A DNA stretch of 64,000 nucleotides from contig JBBPUQ010000005.1 of assembly GCA_038501195.1 (NCBI GenBank), forward strand, positions 930,001-994,000. The letters run 5' to 3'. Position numbers and translations under genes: made by a program. This document shows, piece after piece, positions 45,718 to 57,774 of this stretch. Source of the stretch: Nemania diffusa. Its lineage: Eukaryota > Ascomycota > Sordariomycetes > Xylariales > Xylariaceae. The notes beneath the pieces were generated by a model. That model saw only the letters and a list, made by a program, of their open reading frames with translations. It had not been told where the DNA came from and did no database searches. Every line of letters starts with the position of its first letter. Within the stretch, counting starts at the first letter, position 1.

Positions 45718-46724
45718 GTTGAGGGATATTTCGAATTGCCATCGACGATATTAAACGGGTTCGGGTAGGGAAGCTAGCTACTACGATAGAAGGCCGGCCT
45801 AAACTGGGGTGTAGAATATTTGGGAGATGGTCAGTGAGTGACGGGCGTCTTGAATCACGGGTCAACTAATTAAGCGGGCCAGGGTAGAACGCGAGGCGAT
45901 GGATTTGGGAAAAACGCGGAAATAAAAGATGAAGTTGATAGATATAAAACAGCGAAGTTTTGGGTATCATATTAAGAAAGTTACTTGGGTAGATACTACT
46001 ACAGTGCAAGATGTGATGCAAACGCGCTGAAAGCTTCCGAGTCCAAACCGAGCTACGCATATAGATGGATCTTATCGATTTCAACATTTATATTGGAAGG
46101 AGCTAACCTGATGTAGTGTGGCGTACCTAGACTGGTCCCTATCCTCGATAGAGTGGGGCCATACATGTACCTAACGCACCTACATTTATCATGTCCAGAC
46201 CCCTTCTTGGCACTCGTGGGGTAGAGTTGGTGGGGTACGTTATGGCATTGGGAAACCGAGAAATTATTCTTCTACGCATCTGGTAGCGCAGCAGGATAGC
46301 TAAGAAAACTCATTCCAGCCTCGGATTTCAAATAAGAGATAGTCTTGTAGCTTAAAAGTTGGGTTGATGTAATGCACTATCATCAGTATCTCGATATTAA
46401 AAGAATAGCGGACAGTGACATGAGTTGTCAGAGCAAATAACCACGAAAGTTTGGTGGACACACAATGACTTAGAAAGCTGTGGAAACTCCAATTCGGTGC
46501 GGTATTGTATCTCAAGACAGGCTAAAAGTCTAACAAAGCAGCGGAATCGCTACACCGCCTTCTTAGGATCATTCCTATGTTCATGCTCACTTGAGATGTA
46601 CTCCAACCAATGCCTAAAACGCCGCCCCATGACGAACTCGTTGCCGAGTAGAAAACGAGTGAGAAGTATATGCCCATGTCTAAAATCCGTATATGTATAT
46701 GCGTATCTACGTAGATGGTTTTGT
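45718..46724. other. Intergenic, coilin-like promoter
   Basis: About 1 kb between the GTP cyclohydrolase II stop and the coilin-like start, both minus strand. No ORF with protein features. A TATAAAA-like motif on the minus strand is not clear. Confidence 0.5.
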
Positions 46725-48052
46725 TCAAGAAGGGAGACTTCCCATATCTAGCATATGGCCCATTTTTTCGATCTAAGTGCGAGCACCCTTGTTAGTGAAC
46801 TGATGATGGCATTGATCGTAGTTATGTGAAGAGAAAGAACGGGAAAAAGGGTAGACAGTAATAATGGACTCACCTTCGTCTTTAAATACCCTTCCACCTC
46901 ACGACTCCTAAAGCCACCTCTCCCTTTCCAGCTCAGGGGTACCATGGCCACGCGCTCCGTCACTCTGACCTCCCGGTTAGGCCCTTCCACGGCGCGGATC
47001 TTCTCGGGGTTATTCGTGAGCAATCTGACTTCCTGCTGGCCAAGGTCGAGGAGCATGGCTGTCGCGAGGCCGTAGCTTCGAGCATCCGCTGGGTGTCGCA
47101 GGATCAAATTTGCTTCGACTGTGTCCGATCCTAGGTCCTGGAGGTTGTACGCCTTGAGCTTCTCCCCCAGCCCGATACCCCGGCCCTCCTGGCGCAGGTA
47201 GATGATAATGCCCCCGGCTTTTGCGCTCGGCAGGGACATCAAGCGGGCCGCTTCGTCCAGTTGTTCCCCACAATCGCACCGCGCAGACCACGCCGTCTCG
47301 CCGGTATAACATTCGGAATGGATGCGCACCAGTGGTGTGTCGTTTTCTCGAGGTGTATCGCTTTCGACGTTAGAATCAGTCGCCGATCCTGGGCCCATCA
47401 TGCCGCTTCGTGTCCGGCCCGGATATAGACGTCCAGTATAGGCGCCCCTGACCATCCGATCCATCTCCGTCTCCCCCTCCCTAGGCGCATCGAGCGACGT
47501 ACTCCTAATGTGCGGTCCGAACACGATCGCTAGATGCTCCTTCTGGTCGACGTTGTTGGTGTATAGATGTAAAAACATCTCGGTGCCGCCTGTAGTTGGT
47601 ATTCGTGCGCGGACGATGCACTGCACCTCGGGAAGAGTCTCGAGGAGGCGGGGCTTTTTTGTGCCGCAGCCACCCGACGGGATAGACGAGTCGACCGGTA
47701 CGCTGCGGGGTTGCTCGCTTCGCGGCGTCGAAGTTCCTGGTGTAGCCGGAGGTGTGAAGGCCGGCGATAGGAGGGATGGCGGAGGAAAGGGGCTCTGGAG
47801 CGAGGCAATTGAGTTCAGTGTTGCCGTCGGAGCTTCGACGTCTCGGTCGCGGGGTGACGATGGCCCTGCAGGTGACAGGGAGAAGCCCTCGTGCTCTTCA
47901 TTTTGCGCATTCTCGTTGCCCGTTAAGCGGGAGATGTCCTGAATCGGTCTCGATTGTGGTGAATAGAAAGAAGGGAGATCAGCAGTCTCCTGGTGCCATG
48001 ATCTGTCGTTCCTCGCCCCCCTTTCATTGCTTTTGCCGTCAAGGCTGGGCAT
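46725..48052 (-). CDS. rib1: GTP cyclohydrolase II (riboflavin synthesis)
   Basis: Two exons (46874-48052 and 46725-46772) joined by a 101-bp intron give 408 residues. The last exon is just 16 codons and restores the conserved ending [17 protein letters not shown]; without splicing the frame runs into unrelated residues. The enzyme opens GTP to formyl-free 2,5-diamino-6-ribosylamino-pyrimidinone phosphate, the first step of riboflavin synthesis. Zinc ligands Cys248, Cys259 and Cys261 are seen in [20 protein letters not shown], and the GTP/phosphate motif in [15 protein letters not shown] (from about residue 285). The first 130 residues are a Pro/Ser-rich extension not needed for catalysis and common in fungi. 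Between the N-terminal part and the zinc site a Gly/Ser/Asp-rich loop is inserted (about residues 208-240). The gene faces the MAPKK across a 1.8-kb divergent region. Confidence 0.94.
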
Positions 48053-49834
48053 TGCTCCGACGAAACCGAGACCGAAATCAGCAGGGTGATGCGAGGCTGC
48101 GATATTATTTGCAATGCGACTGGAAGAGCCGAAACTTAAGGTGTAGATTGTATAGGCGCACAGACCGGACTGGTTGCAACGTCGAGGTCGTCAATTAGCT
48201 TTAGAATGTAAGTAATAATGCAGTGGAAAAGATGCCCAAAGAGGAACTGAAGAAATAGTAGCAGCCTTGGAAATGTTGAGAGTTGAAAGCTGGTCATTCA
48301 AGCTTACATTGTACTACTTACTTCAGGTACTCAGGTACCTGTCAAGCCACCGGCGCAAGAGGGAGTTATAGTGCGATGCGATAAGCAGCCACTTATATAA
48401 ACGACTCGGGTATTCGGTATTCCAGCACTTGATATGCTCCGGCAAAACGCTCTAGGTTGCCAGGTTCGAGGCCTCAATTGCCAACTATTATGCTGTCACT
48501 TGCACTTATTAATAATGGATATGCCTGTCTTGTCATCCAGATAGTGAGGTGGGGTGCGCCTTCTTAGTCATGAATTATACTACCTCCACTCTATTAAGTA
48601 AGTACATTACTCGACTAAACCACTGTATCTGCCTCGGTGCTGGTGGTAGCAGACTACCTACTGCGTAGATACTAGTGCAAACAGCTCAACGAGGCAATTT
48701 ACAGCCGCTACAAGTGCCAGCCGCCCAAACTCTTGCGATTCAGTTGGGAAAGGTGTTTGTTGCCTTTATGCAACTGGTTCTTTAATTGGCAAACTGGTCA
48801 TCGGATTGGGAACACTCCGAAGCCACTCCGATCGTCATCAGAATGGGTGTAGCGCTCATATTTGCAAATCTCGCTTAGAACAATACAGTTGTAGCCTTTT
48901 GATTATGGGTAATGACATGATCTTCATTTTCATTTGACGAATATACTACTATGCTTATTGTCTAAGATAGATTTCTTTCTTTGGCTTTGTATACCCACCT
49001 TATGGCGGACGCAAGTAAGAATAGAGTGCTGCAGATGCTAAGTATAAACCAGTGCTGTAGATACCAAATGTAGGTACCGAGGATATATTTAAGGGTTGGA
49101 GGGGTCGTATTCAGCCCCTAACTGATCTTTATTAGCACTTAAAAGTACTTACAAGAGACCAGTCTAAATTCTACGGTGGCACAGAGCAGGTAGATGATGT
49201 AGCTAAATTTTGACAATGTGATGGGAAGTTTGCTAATTAAAGTCTTGGCTTAGGGGGCCAGCACCACTTAAGCTAAGCCTTGAGACAAGGTACTGACGTA
49301 CCACTAAAGTTCCAATCCCACTGCTGCCACAACCACGACCACATGCACCACGATCAACTGTCCCACTATCCGTTATCACTATACCTACTACAGATTCCCC
49401 CCCTGTGTATGACCGAGCTCCCCTTTTCCCATCATTCACTCTTTCTTTCGTCCACATCCACGATTATAAACTCCACAGTCTGCAGCGTTCGCCCCTACCA
49501 GTTTCTGGATTGAACTGAGGCGACTTTCTCTGCAGCGGGTTGAGTATATACATACCCCTTCGGCGCCATCGTTCCCTGCGCCGTCCGTCACTGGCGATTC
49601 ACCCCTCCCACCTTGCCCTCCCGCTCTGTGAGGGGCTAAAAGGTCAGGTCAGGTCAGGCCACGCACCTCTATTGCGACAATCCTACGACGCCGCGGGAGA
49701 TGCAATAGCGCTTGTTTCTGGACGTCTGTCATTGTATTACCTGTCTTCTAAAGCGTCATTGTTATATTCTACTAAACTGCGCTCTTCTCTCCACCTCTGT
49801 CATCCGAACCGGGCACCTCCCGACATCGCCAACC
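48053..49834. other. Divergent promoter region, RIB1 and MAPKK
   Basis: 1.8 kb between two start codons. It holds AT-rich DNA, GGTACCTGT-type motifs near 48335-48350 and, from about 49280, a C/T-rich stretch with AGGTC repeats (49640-49657) that probably belongs to the MAPKK leader. Several short upstream ATG frames occur there. No independent gene. Confidence 0.5.
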
Positions 49835-51556
49835 ATGTCCGAGTCTAACTTCGCCCCGCGCTCCATGAAGCGCAGGAACGTCAAGGGTCTAGCCCTCGGT
49901 CCGCCCAAGTTGGCTGCTGCATCGGGTTCGGGCAACGGTTCAAGTTGGGGGGCTGGAGGTTCTAGAGCAGAAGAAGTTGGAAACGAGGCCCAGCTGGAGA
50001 TTGGTATCGAGTTTAACCTCGACATCCGTCAAGAAGATCTCGAAATTGTCAAGGAACTTGGATCGGGTAATGGTGGCACGGTTAGCAAGGTTAAGCATTT
50101 ACCTACAGGCACCACCATGGCGCGAAAGGTAAGAACCGGTCCCCTTGATTCATCTGCGAAGCAATGCACTCTAACGCTTTCCTAGGTCATCCATGTCGAG
50201 GCGAATAAAGAACTACGAAAGCGGATCGTGCGCGAACTCCAAATTATGCATGGTTGCCAATCTGACTACATTGTAACCTTCTACGGTGCATTCCTAAACG
50301 ACCACAACGATGTCATAATGTGCATGGAATATATGGATGTTGGGTGTGTACAAACCGTCTAGCTGAGCTATGCGCTTTCAATTCCTCTAACCAGACAATC
50401 ACAGTTCTCTAGATAGGGTATCGCGCGTTTTTGGGCCCATCCGGGTCGATGTACTCGGAAAGATTGCAGAAGCCACCCTCGGGGGTCTGACCTATTTGTA
50501 CTCGAAACTGCACATCATGCACCGTGACATCAAACCATCCAACATCCTCACTAACTCGAAAGGCCATATCAAACTCTGTGATTTCGGAGTTTCGGGTGAG
50601 CTGGTCAACTCGATCGCCGATACTTTTGTCGGCACCTCAACCTACATGGCCCCCGAGCGTATTCAAGGCGAGAAGTACACTGTCAAATCGGACGTCTGGA
50701 GTTTTGGTCTAACGATAATGGAGTTGGCCATCGGAAAGTTCCCATTTGCCGCGAGTGAACAGTTGTCCGATGGAGACGGTGCGCCTGCTGGTATATTGGA
50801 TTTGTTACAGCAAATTGTCCACGAACCCGCCCCTCAGTTGCCGAAGAGCGATGCATTTCCAGCAATCCTGGAGGACATGATACAGAAATGTCTCTCAAAG
50901 GAACCCGAGCGGCGCCCAACGCCCCAAGACCTCTTCGTATGTTGTTCTCGGAATAGGGAGATTAATGTATAACTAACGAACTTGTACAGGATAACGATGC
51001 TTTTGTCCAGGCAGCTAAGCGGACGCCGGTCGACCTTCGGGCGTGGGCCGTTGGTATGATGGAGAAAGACAACCGCAAATCGCATCTCGCACCACAACTA
51101 TCCCCCGCTACTCAAGAGCTTCTAAGGTCTACCGATTCCCCTAGCCAGCCAATTGACACTAACCCAGCGTTTACGCCGACCTCGGGTGAAATCCCTATTG
51201 CAGGAGCCATAATTTCGCCCAGGGATCATTATGGACAAATACCAAGTCGTTCACCTACGAGAAACGGAACGGGGAGCATTGGGCGAGCAGCTGGAACCAG
51301 CATCCATCCAGGTTTGGGCCAGAGATCGGCGACCTCTGGGTCAATACCTAAGGTTGGGCACACAGAAATCTCGCTGCCCGCTAGCGCTAGTGGCGGGACT
51401 TTCACTCTGCCTGTCAGACCAGCACCGGGCGGGCCGCTTCCCCCACCTCCACCAAGAAAGGAGACACCAGATGAGATGCGAAGTGAAAGTCGGCGGCAAG
51501 CGGTTTACCCGCCGTCAAATGGCAATTATGGCGCGATGGGTTATCCTCGAAAATAA
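49835..51556 (+). CDS. mek2: MAP kinase kinase, STE7/MEK2/Fuz7 type
   Basis: Four exons (49835-50128, 50186-50343, 50405-50936, 50990-51556) give 516 residues. Kinase marks are the Gly loop GSGNGGTVSKV (76-86), the ATP-binding Lys98 (TMARK, at the first splice junction), HRDIKPSN with Asp192, DFG at 210-212, and the activation segment SIADTFVGTSTYMAPERI. In the latter, Ser220 and Thr224 are the sites a MAPKKK would phosphorylate. The C-terminal Pro-rich tail (PPPPPPRKETP, ending GAMGYPRK) and the N-terminal NVKGLALGPPKL segment mark the Ste7-like branch rather than the Mkk1 or Pbs2 branches. It should activate the Fus3/Kss1-type MAPK controlling mating, hyphal fusion and, in pathogens, infection structures. 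All introns are 53-61 bp. The leader upstream is long and C/T-rich. Confidence 0.95.
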
Positions 51557-52280
51557 GGTGCACCGTGCATATTACGAAAATAAAATGTCTCGCTGGCAGA
51601 CGACGTCGTGAAATCCGCGCAAGTTCGCTAAGGATTACATACCTAATCGATATACCCGATGGACCATCATAACTCAAGTACAAAAAAGGTGCAGCTGTAT
51701 GCATAGAGTTGAACCACTAGAGAGAGCGCCCTACCTAGAACCATGGCATGCCCGGAATCTCGATATATGTCACCGCAGATACAAGTGCTTTCTTCGTCCC
51801 CATTGGTCCCATTTACTGCAAGCGTCCACGTTGTTAAAAAGATACCAAATACTTTCGGAGAGGGATAGGGAGGACTCTTGTATTAATACATAGAAGTGCG
51901 GGTGGAACCCGCTATTCCCGTTTGCTTCCTGTACCTATCTAGGTAGCGATAACTGAGCGAGCTTGATGCATGGCTCTACAAATACTTATTTGATCAGCGA
52001 TCCCTCAGGTAGACGCATGTGTTTGTTTGAATATGCCCTTGTGTGCGCCGGTCTACTGGCTGAGAGAGTTATTATATAAGTGTAAGCGAACCGTAGTTTT
52101 AAGTCTCCTGTATGACCCATTGGGCTGCACGTAGTTGACAGGGGGCCTGGCTCGCTCCATTGATGTCTGCGTCCTGCTAGTCTCGTGAACATGCTAAGCC
52201 TCATACGGCCCTCGCGGAATTCCGGGCTTGTACTCCGAGTGAATCCCCCCAATGTAAGCAGTGATCCGCCCTGCCTTACC
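51557..52280. other. Convergent intergenic region
   Basis: 724 bp between the MAPKK stop and the HAD-phosphatase stop. No gene seen. Confidence 0.6.
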
Positions 52281-53532
52281 TTAGCCATCCAGGTTAGATG
52301 TCGGTATCTCCCTCCCCACAAACCCGGCCTCCAGGACCCCGACCAACTCGTCTAGGCTGCGAACGACCAGGTCCGTGTGCGGGTGCTCGGCTAGCTCCGC
52401 GTTCTCGCTGTTGACGAGCAGGACCGTGGCGGCCCCCGCGCGCCGGCCGGCGGTCATGTCGTCGATCGAGTCGCCGACCATGATGAGCGCGGAGGCATCG
52501 CCTACCTCCTCCTCGCCGCTATGCGCGCCCTCAATCTCAGCCTTCGGACCCCGCACGCCCGCCCTCTCCGTGCGCGTCCCCTGCGCCGCGGCCTCCAGCA
52601 GCGCCTCCGTCTCCGCCTTCTCCGCCCCGACAGCATCGCTCCCGCGCAGCGGGACATCGCGCACGAGGCCCCAGGACCGCGCGACGAAGAGCAGGCCGGC
52701 AGGGTCGGGCTTGGGCGGCGTGAAGTCGCGCGTCACGATGGGCGCGAAGTCGAGGCCGGCGAGGAACTTGCGCAGGAGGTGGGCCACGGGCTGCTCGAAG
52801 TTGCGCGTGCAGATGGCCTTGCGCACGCCGCGGGTCTGGAGGTAGGTCATGAGCGCGCCGAGGCCGGGCTGGGGCTCCTGCGAGGCCATGGCGGCGCGCT
52901 CGATGGCGCGGATGGACTCCATGGCCGCCTCGCGCGCCGCGGGGGTGGGGAGGGAGGAGATGTGGGTTAGGATGTCTGTGCTTTTGGGGATGGAGAGGAC
53001 GGCGCGCATTTGGGTGAACATGTAGTTCTGCGGGAGGCTGAGGCGTTGTTAGTTGGGTGGTTTGGGGGCATGGTTGGTTATGTCTGAGGGGGGGGGGGAG
53101 GTGGTGTGACGGGTCTGGATGAGGGTGAGAGTTCACTGAGGTTGGTCGGGTTTTGGAGTGTAGATATCAAGGTATGAGTATTAAGGTGTAAGTGTTAAGG
53201 ATGATGGTGAAGTACAGTATGAGTGAGCTTGAAGTCATCTTTCCTCACAATCGTATGATTCATATCGTAATGATCTTGTTGAAGCTTATTTTTACAAATG
53301 TCGCCTCTAATGCCGAAGTAAGGATATGTCGTACTTACCACAGCGTCCCATCAACATCGAATATTATACCTTGTAATTTTGGTAAGTGAGTGTTCTGCTG
53401 TCCGGGTGTATCTTTCAACGGCGCAAACCGCCGAGGGGTTGTTTTGGTCATGGTGACGGCGATGTTGGTGCTGTATCTGCGCAAAGATGATTGGAATATT
53501 TGGGCAGGGAGGTGGACTTTGAAATATTTCAT
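52281..53532 (-). CDS. HAD-superfamily hydrolase, phosphoglycolate-phosphatase-like
   Basis: Two exons (53339-53532 and 52281-53037) give 316 residues. Motif I is GIIFDVDGTLC with nucleophile Asp59 and acid/base Asp61, lying at the splice junction. Motif III Lys is in DFTPPKPDPAGL and motif IV is GDSIDDMTAGRRAG. A helical cap domain (FTQMRAVLSIPKSTDILTHI) follows motif I. The first 26 residues (QSSLRRYSTNIAV) look like a mitochondrial presequence if translation begins at 53532; starting at the next Met (53451) would remove it. The substrate is probably a small phosphoester. The intron is 301 bp, the longest in this window, and includes an 11-G run at 53088-53098. The second exon is strongly GC-rich with an inserted Glu/Ala-rich loop. 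Confidence 0.88.
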
Positions 53533-53933
53533 ATTATGTAGAATTTAGAATCAATTAATGGTACAATAAATAGCGGTTATTTCGATACCGAATGAGCAGT
53601 CTGTGAGACCTTTATCGACCTATCTAGTGAGTTAATGGACTTATGGTAGGTACTGCGTAGGCCGATCCCTTCCGTAGGCAGGGAGCACTTTAATGCCTGC
53701 CGGGCGGGTATCTGGCCCGTGCACGCTCCCGTTGACGTTGGAGCTGTCCGACGCCAGTCTGATGAAACAGCAGCTTCTGGACACATCGGCACAGGCCCGA
53801 CAATTCACGACCAGATAAACAACCAGCCAATTCCGCCTATCACGTTCAAATTTTTTAAAAAGAGTCGCTCTATTAGTGTCATTATTACGCTACACTGTAT
53901 TATACCGACTAGCTATTTGCATCGACTTTGGAA
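53533..53933. other. Divergent promoter, HAD hydrolase and golgin-like gene
   Basis: 401 bp between two start codons. AT-rich near both ends. No ORF called. Confidence 0.5.
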
Positions 53934-55662
53934 ATGGCCGATAAAGACCTGACAGATGCCGAGAAGGCTGAGAAGCTAGCTGCTGCTCGGAAGCGGGTAT
54001 GAGGACCTCACTTCAAAATTCATTGCTGAGCTTAGCTAACTACTCATACTTTTTTTAGGTCGAACAAATGAAGAAGAAGTCTAAAAAGGGTGGAACAGCA
54101 AAGAAGGAAAAACAGAAGGAGGAAACCCCAACAGACGCCGAGCCCGAGGCCCCGGCCAACGCTGCTGCTGACGAGCCTGCCCCCGAGGCCGCCATCGAAG
54201 AGACCGCCGAGGAGCCCTTGTCCCCCACACAACCCCCTGTCTCGCTGTCCCAACAGTCCAAGCTCAGATCATCGTCCTTCCGCCAGGGACCATTGTCACC
54301 CACGTTCCCCGAGGGCGAGACTGCAGCCGATATCTACCGGAAACAAGTCGCGCGGATCGATGATCTAGAGAAGGAAAACAAGAGGCTCGCAAAGGAAGCT
54401 AGCGATGCGGAAAGGCGATACAAGAAGGCAGAGGAAGAACTTGCCGATCTCCAAGAGGCTGACCAAGACGGATCGGAAAACAGCCAAATCGAGAAGCTAG
54501 TAGGATACCCGTACAGTTGGTCTGTCTTGTACTCCTCACTAATCATCTTCTATAGAAAGCAGAAATCGCCGCCCTTCAAAGGCAAAATACGCAGCTCCAA
54601 TCGGTTGCGACAAAACGCCATGGCTCTTCCCCTTCTCTATCCGTAGCCACACCAGCTGGCGAGCTCCAGGAACAGCTCGCATCCAAGTCGGCTACAATTG
54701 AGACGATGGAGTTGGAGATTTCCCGTCTTCGCGCCCAGGCTGAGAGGCAAGCGTCAGCAGGAGGCACGGACCGAGAGCAGATTACAGCTTTAGAGGAAAA
54801 GCTCGCGCGGTCGGAGCAGGCTGCCATGAAGGCTCAACGGGAACTCACCGACCTCAAGCGTAATCTCGAGCGCACGGCTGAGCGTGTCGTCAAAGAAGGC
54901 AGCGCGCGGACAAGCGCCGAGACTAAACTACGCTCTTTTGAACGGGACGTAGAGCGAATCGCCGCCGAAAAGATCGAGCTAGAGAAGAAAGCAGAGGCGT
55001 TGGAGAAGAAGGTCGCTGCCTTAGGGACACTACACAAAGAAAATGACAGTCGTTCACAAACCCTGCGGAAAGACAAGGAGCGCGCGGAGAAGGAGGCGCA
55101 AGACGCACAGACTAAAATCGAGAGGCTCGAGGGAGAGAACCTGCGCCTCCGGAAGAAGGACGCCGCAGAGGGCGGCGGCGACGACGAGGGCATGGACGAG
55201 CTCGAGAACGAGGAGCGCCAGCGCATGGAGAAGAAGATCCGGGACCTCGAGGCCGAGGTCTACGACCTGCGCCGCGGCATATGGCACCAGCGGCGGCGGG
55301 ACATGGAGCCGGGCGCCGAGGGCGACTTCACGAACATCGACCTCGACAACAACGGCGGCACGCCATCCGCGGCGGCTCGCAAGACTAGCGGAAACAAGGG
55401 CTTCAGCGACTACCTGACCAGCGGCATCAACGCGCTCGCGGGCGTCGGCCCCGAGGAGCACGACGAGTTCCTCGAGGACGACGACATGGAGTTCGACGAG
55501 GAGGCCTTCAAGCGCGCGCAGCAGGAGGACGCGAAGAGGCGGCTCGAGCGCATCAAGGAGCTCAAGCGCGGGCTGAAGAACTGGGAGGGCTGGAGGCTGG
55601 ATCTTGTTGATGGGCGGAGGGGGGGCGGTGGGTATGGCGCGGGCGAGATCTTTGAGATCTGA
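53934..55662 (+). CDS. Golgin-like coiled-coil protein (Rud3-type candidate)
   Basis: Three exons (53934-53996, 54059-54499, 54556-55662) give 536 residues. After a charged N terminus (MADKDLTDAEKAEKLAAARK) and an Ala/Glu/Pro-rich linker, residues about 115-380 are almost unbroken heptad coiled coil (for example LEKKAEALEKKVAALGTL, ERAEKEAQDAQTKIERLEGE). The C-terminal part has MEKKIRDLEAEVYDLRRGIW, an acidic patch (EEHDEFLEDDDMEFDEEAF) and a basic ending. This plan fits fungal proteins often labelled M-protein-repeat proteins and related to the yeast cis-Golgi golgin Rud3, whose C-terminal GRAB domain binds Arf1. Golgi tethering is therefore a reasonable inference, but I cannot confirm the GRAB residues. 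The second intron starts GTAGGA, slightly unusual, but its removal restores the heptads. Confidence 0.82.
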
Positions 55663-57279
55663 GACTAGGATGCGTTACGCTGGCGGAATGCTGGTCACGC
55701 GGGTCCGGGGTTTGTAGGATACGCAGGCGAATAGAAGGGGGATGTCATGAGATATGATATTCTCGTTTGACAAAGATCTATGTTTGCATCCAGTTTGATA
55801 TGCGACTTCGTGGTTTTGATACAGTATTGTCTGATGAAAACATTAGCTAAACCCGTCCCAGCTGCGTCTCCGTGCCTGACATTTGTACAGCAGCAAGGGG
55901 AATATCCCGTGACTACCAAGGAAAGCTTATTGAATTCTAAAGTGGTCTGGTTGTCATCTTGGCGACACGTTGTCTGCCTAACCTACGCTATTATATCCCT
56001 CGCTAATTATTGTACAATGCGATGATCTAAGGGTCTTGTTGGAAATAACCACTACGTCAAAAGATGAACTTAATATTCCAATTTTTATTGTAATATTTGA
56101 CAAGTTTCTAACCAATTAAACGCGAATGTAGGTTTGGTGCTTTAGATGGGTATTTGCCGATGTTATTATAGCGCCCTTTCTAGATACGGAGATAAAGTAC
56201 TACCGCGAATTGGGCATCAAATTTGCGTTATACCGTGATACAATTTATCATCGTGTTAGAGTCAAGGGCTGGATCCTAGAAGGGGAGGAAGGCCTTGATA
56301 AATTTAAGACATGCTATGACGTATATCTTAGCCGCGCGCCGGTAAGGTGGTTACACATGTAAGCTTGCTTGCGTGGTCACTTTTGATAAGCCTTATGATT
56401 TGTGGCTCTTTTTGACATGAGTCGGCTCGTATTTTCCCATTTCATTGTTGGTAACCCGGATATGGCCGCGCAGGTCTGTTCTAGAAGGCTGGGGCTTAGT
56501 TGCCATTGGCGCTTAGATACGAACACCCCTATTCTTACCCCTATTCTTACCCCTATTCTTACCCGTACGTATGGTCGTGGATTCGTTGACACCGAAGTTG
56601 TCATACGTACCTAATTCCCGAGACCATGAAACTCTTCATGCACAAATAATGACAGTGGGGTCCCACGAGCGTAAATTAGAGTGTATTTTATGGCATTTTT
56701 GCTATTGGCTACCTAATACCTTACGTACGGGCTTGTTCTGTAATACGACCTTTGCTGGAAGGCATGCATGACCATATGATGTCTCGAATCTTAAAAATTC
56801 AGCGCAAGGGCAGAGTTCAGGAAATACCGGTATTAAAGAAGACCCCATCCTCAGTCGAGCCCACAGCCATCACCCATCAACAATCGGTTGTTTCATATTA
56901 TTTAGCTGAGTGGTGGTGGCGGTTGGGCGGTAAAGTGCAACGATATGCCCTTGTAGTATGGACAGTTCGGTGCCTGACGGAAATTCGCGTGTTTCAACGT
57001 GTCACGCCATGGGGACTGGTGCCGGAGGATGCTCGTTATCTGGTCCATATTGTGGACTGTTCCGGACATGTCGGCTCGAAAACACTGCACCATGACGGCT
57101 GCACCCTTTCCGCCGTTCCGCTCGCGATTGCGTCGAGGAGTTCCCTCCAGCCACAAACCTCGTCCTTCTCTTCATGCTGCTCTCGCTCCTCCTCATAATC
57201 GACCCTGCCAGCATCCCGAAGTCCCCGGAGTAATCTGATCGCCTTGTTTTCTTTAGACAACGTGTTAGCTATTACTTCG
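55663..57279. other. Intergenic, gene-poor
   Basis: 1.6 kb with AT-rich DNA and one short tandem repeat. ORFs at 56752-57198 (+) and neighbours look random. Confidence 0.5.
56526..56561. repeat. Three tandem copies of a 12-bp unit
   Basis: The unit CCCCTATTCTTA occurs three times without a mismatch, followed by a partial CCC. It is the only perfect 12-mer repeat I noticed in the window and lies in non-coding DNA. Confidence 0.85.
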
Positions 57280-57774
57280 CTAACAATAATACGGGAGGGA
57301 ACAGGGCTTACTAAATTCGAGTTCAGCGAGTCTCGTATCTGGTCTCCTGGCTCGGGGATAGTTATGAATATCTTCAGAGACGCAATACTCGGTTCCTTCA
57401 TGGGTCCAAGAGTACTTGATAGTCAGCTTCTCAGGTGTCTGGGCACCGCAAACCCCATATACCATGAGGTAAGTCCCTGCTATGAGGCTTCCGTCGTTGG
57501 TGCTACCCGGTCCCGGTTTATCAACCACGATAGGCCAGACCTTGAATCTAGCAGCTGTCTCCCGCTTGTATATAATTAGCTCCCCCTTGTCGTCGTATTT
57601 TTCCTGGACCTGAAGGTAGGCATCGTCGATCCTTATCTTAGAGGCCGGCATCTGATTTTCCTGCGGTGGTGCTAGATTCGATAACCCGCAGAGAATGAAC
57701 TCATCGCCCTCGTTTAGATCGACGGGGAAATCAAGAAGGGTCCTGAAAACAGATTCACAGTAATACCCCCCCAT
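57280..57774 (-). CDS. Uncharacterised small protein, paralogue A of a local pair
   Basis: A single exon of 164 residues from the ATG at 57774. I do not recognise a family. The composition suggests a beta-rich soluble protein without signal peptide or membrane segment: LLDFPVDLNEGDEFILCGLS, then ETAARFKVWPIVVDKPGPGS and TIKYSWTHEGTEYCVSEDI. Compared with the gene at 59089-59469 it shares the signature GPG-x2-NDG (GPGSTNDG here), the following TY-x4 strand, an aromatic-rich strand (KYSWTHEG), and the terminal Pro-Tyr-Tyr-Cys. This makes the two genes divergent paralogues on the same strand, 1.3 kb apart. Coding status rests on this resemblance and on normal codon use, since there is no splice evidence. 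Confidence 0.65.
   Translation of the reverse strand: MGGYYCESVFRTLLDFPVDLNEGDEFILCGLSNLAPPQENQMPASKIRIDDAYLQVQEKYDDKGELIIYKRETAARFKVWPIVVDKPGPGSTNDGSLIAGTYLMVYGVCGAQTPEKLTIKYSWTHEGTEYCVSEDIHNYPRARRPDTRLAELEFSKPCSLPYYC

Noticed and set aside
55043..55417. A 124-codon alternative frame inside the golgin-like gene
   Set aside because: Shadow of the Glu/Lys/Arg-rich coiled-coil frame.
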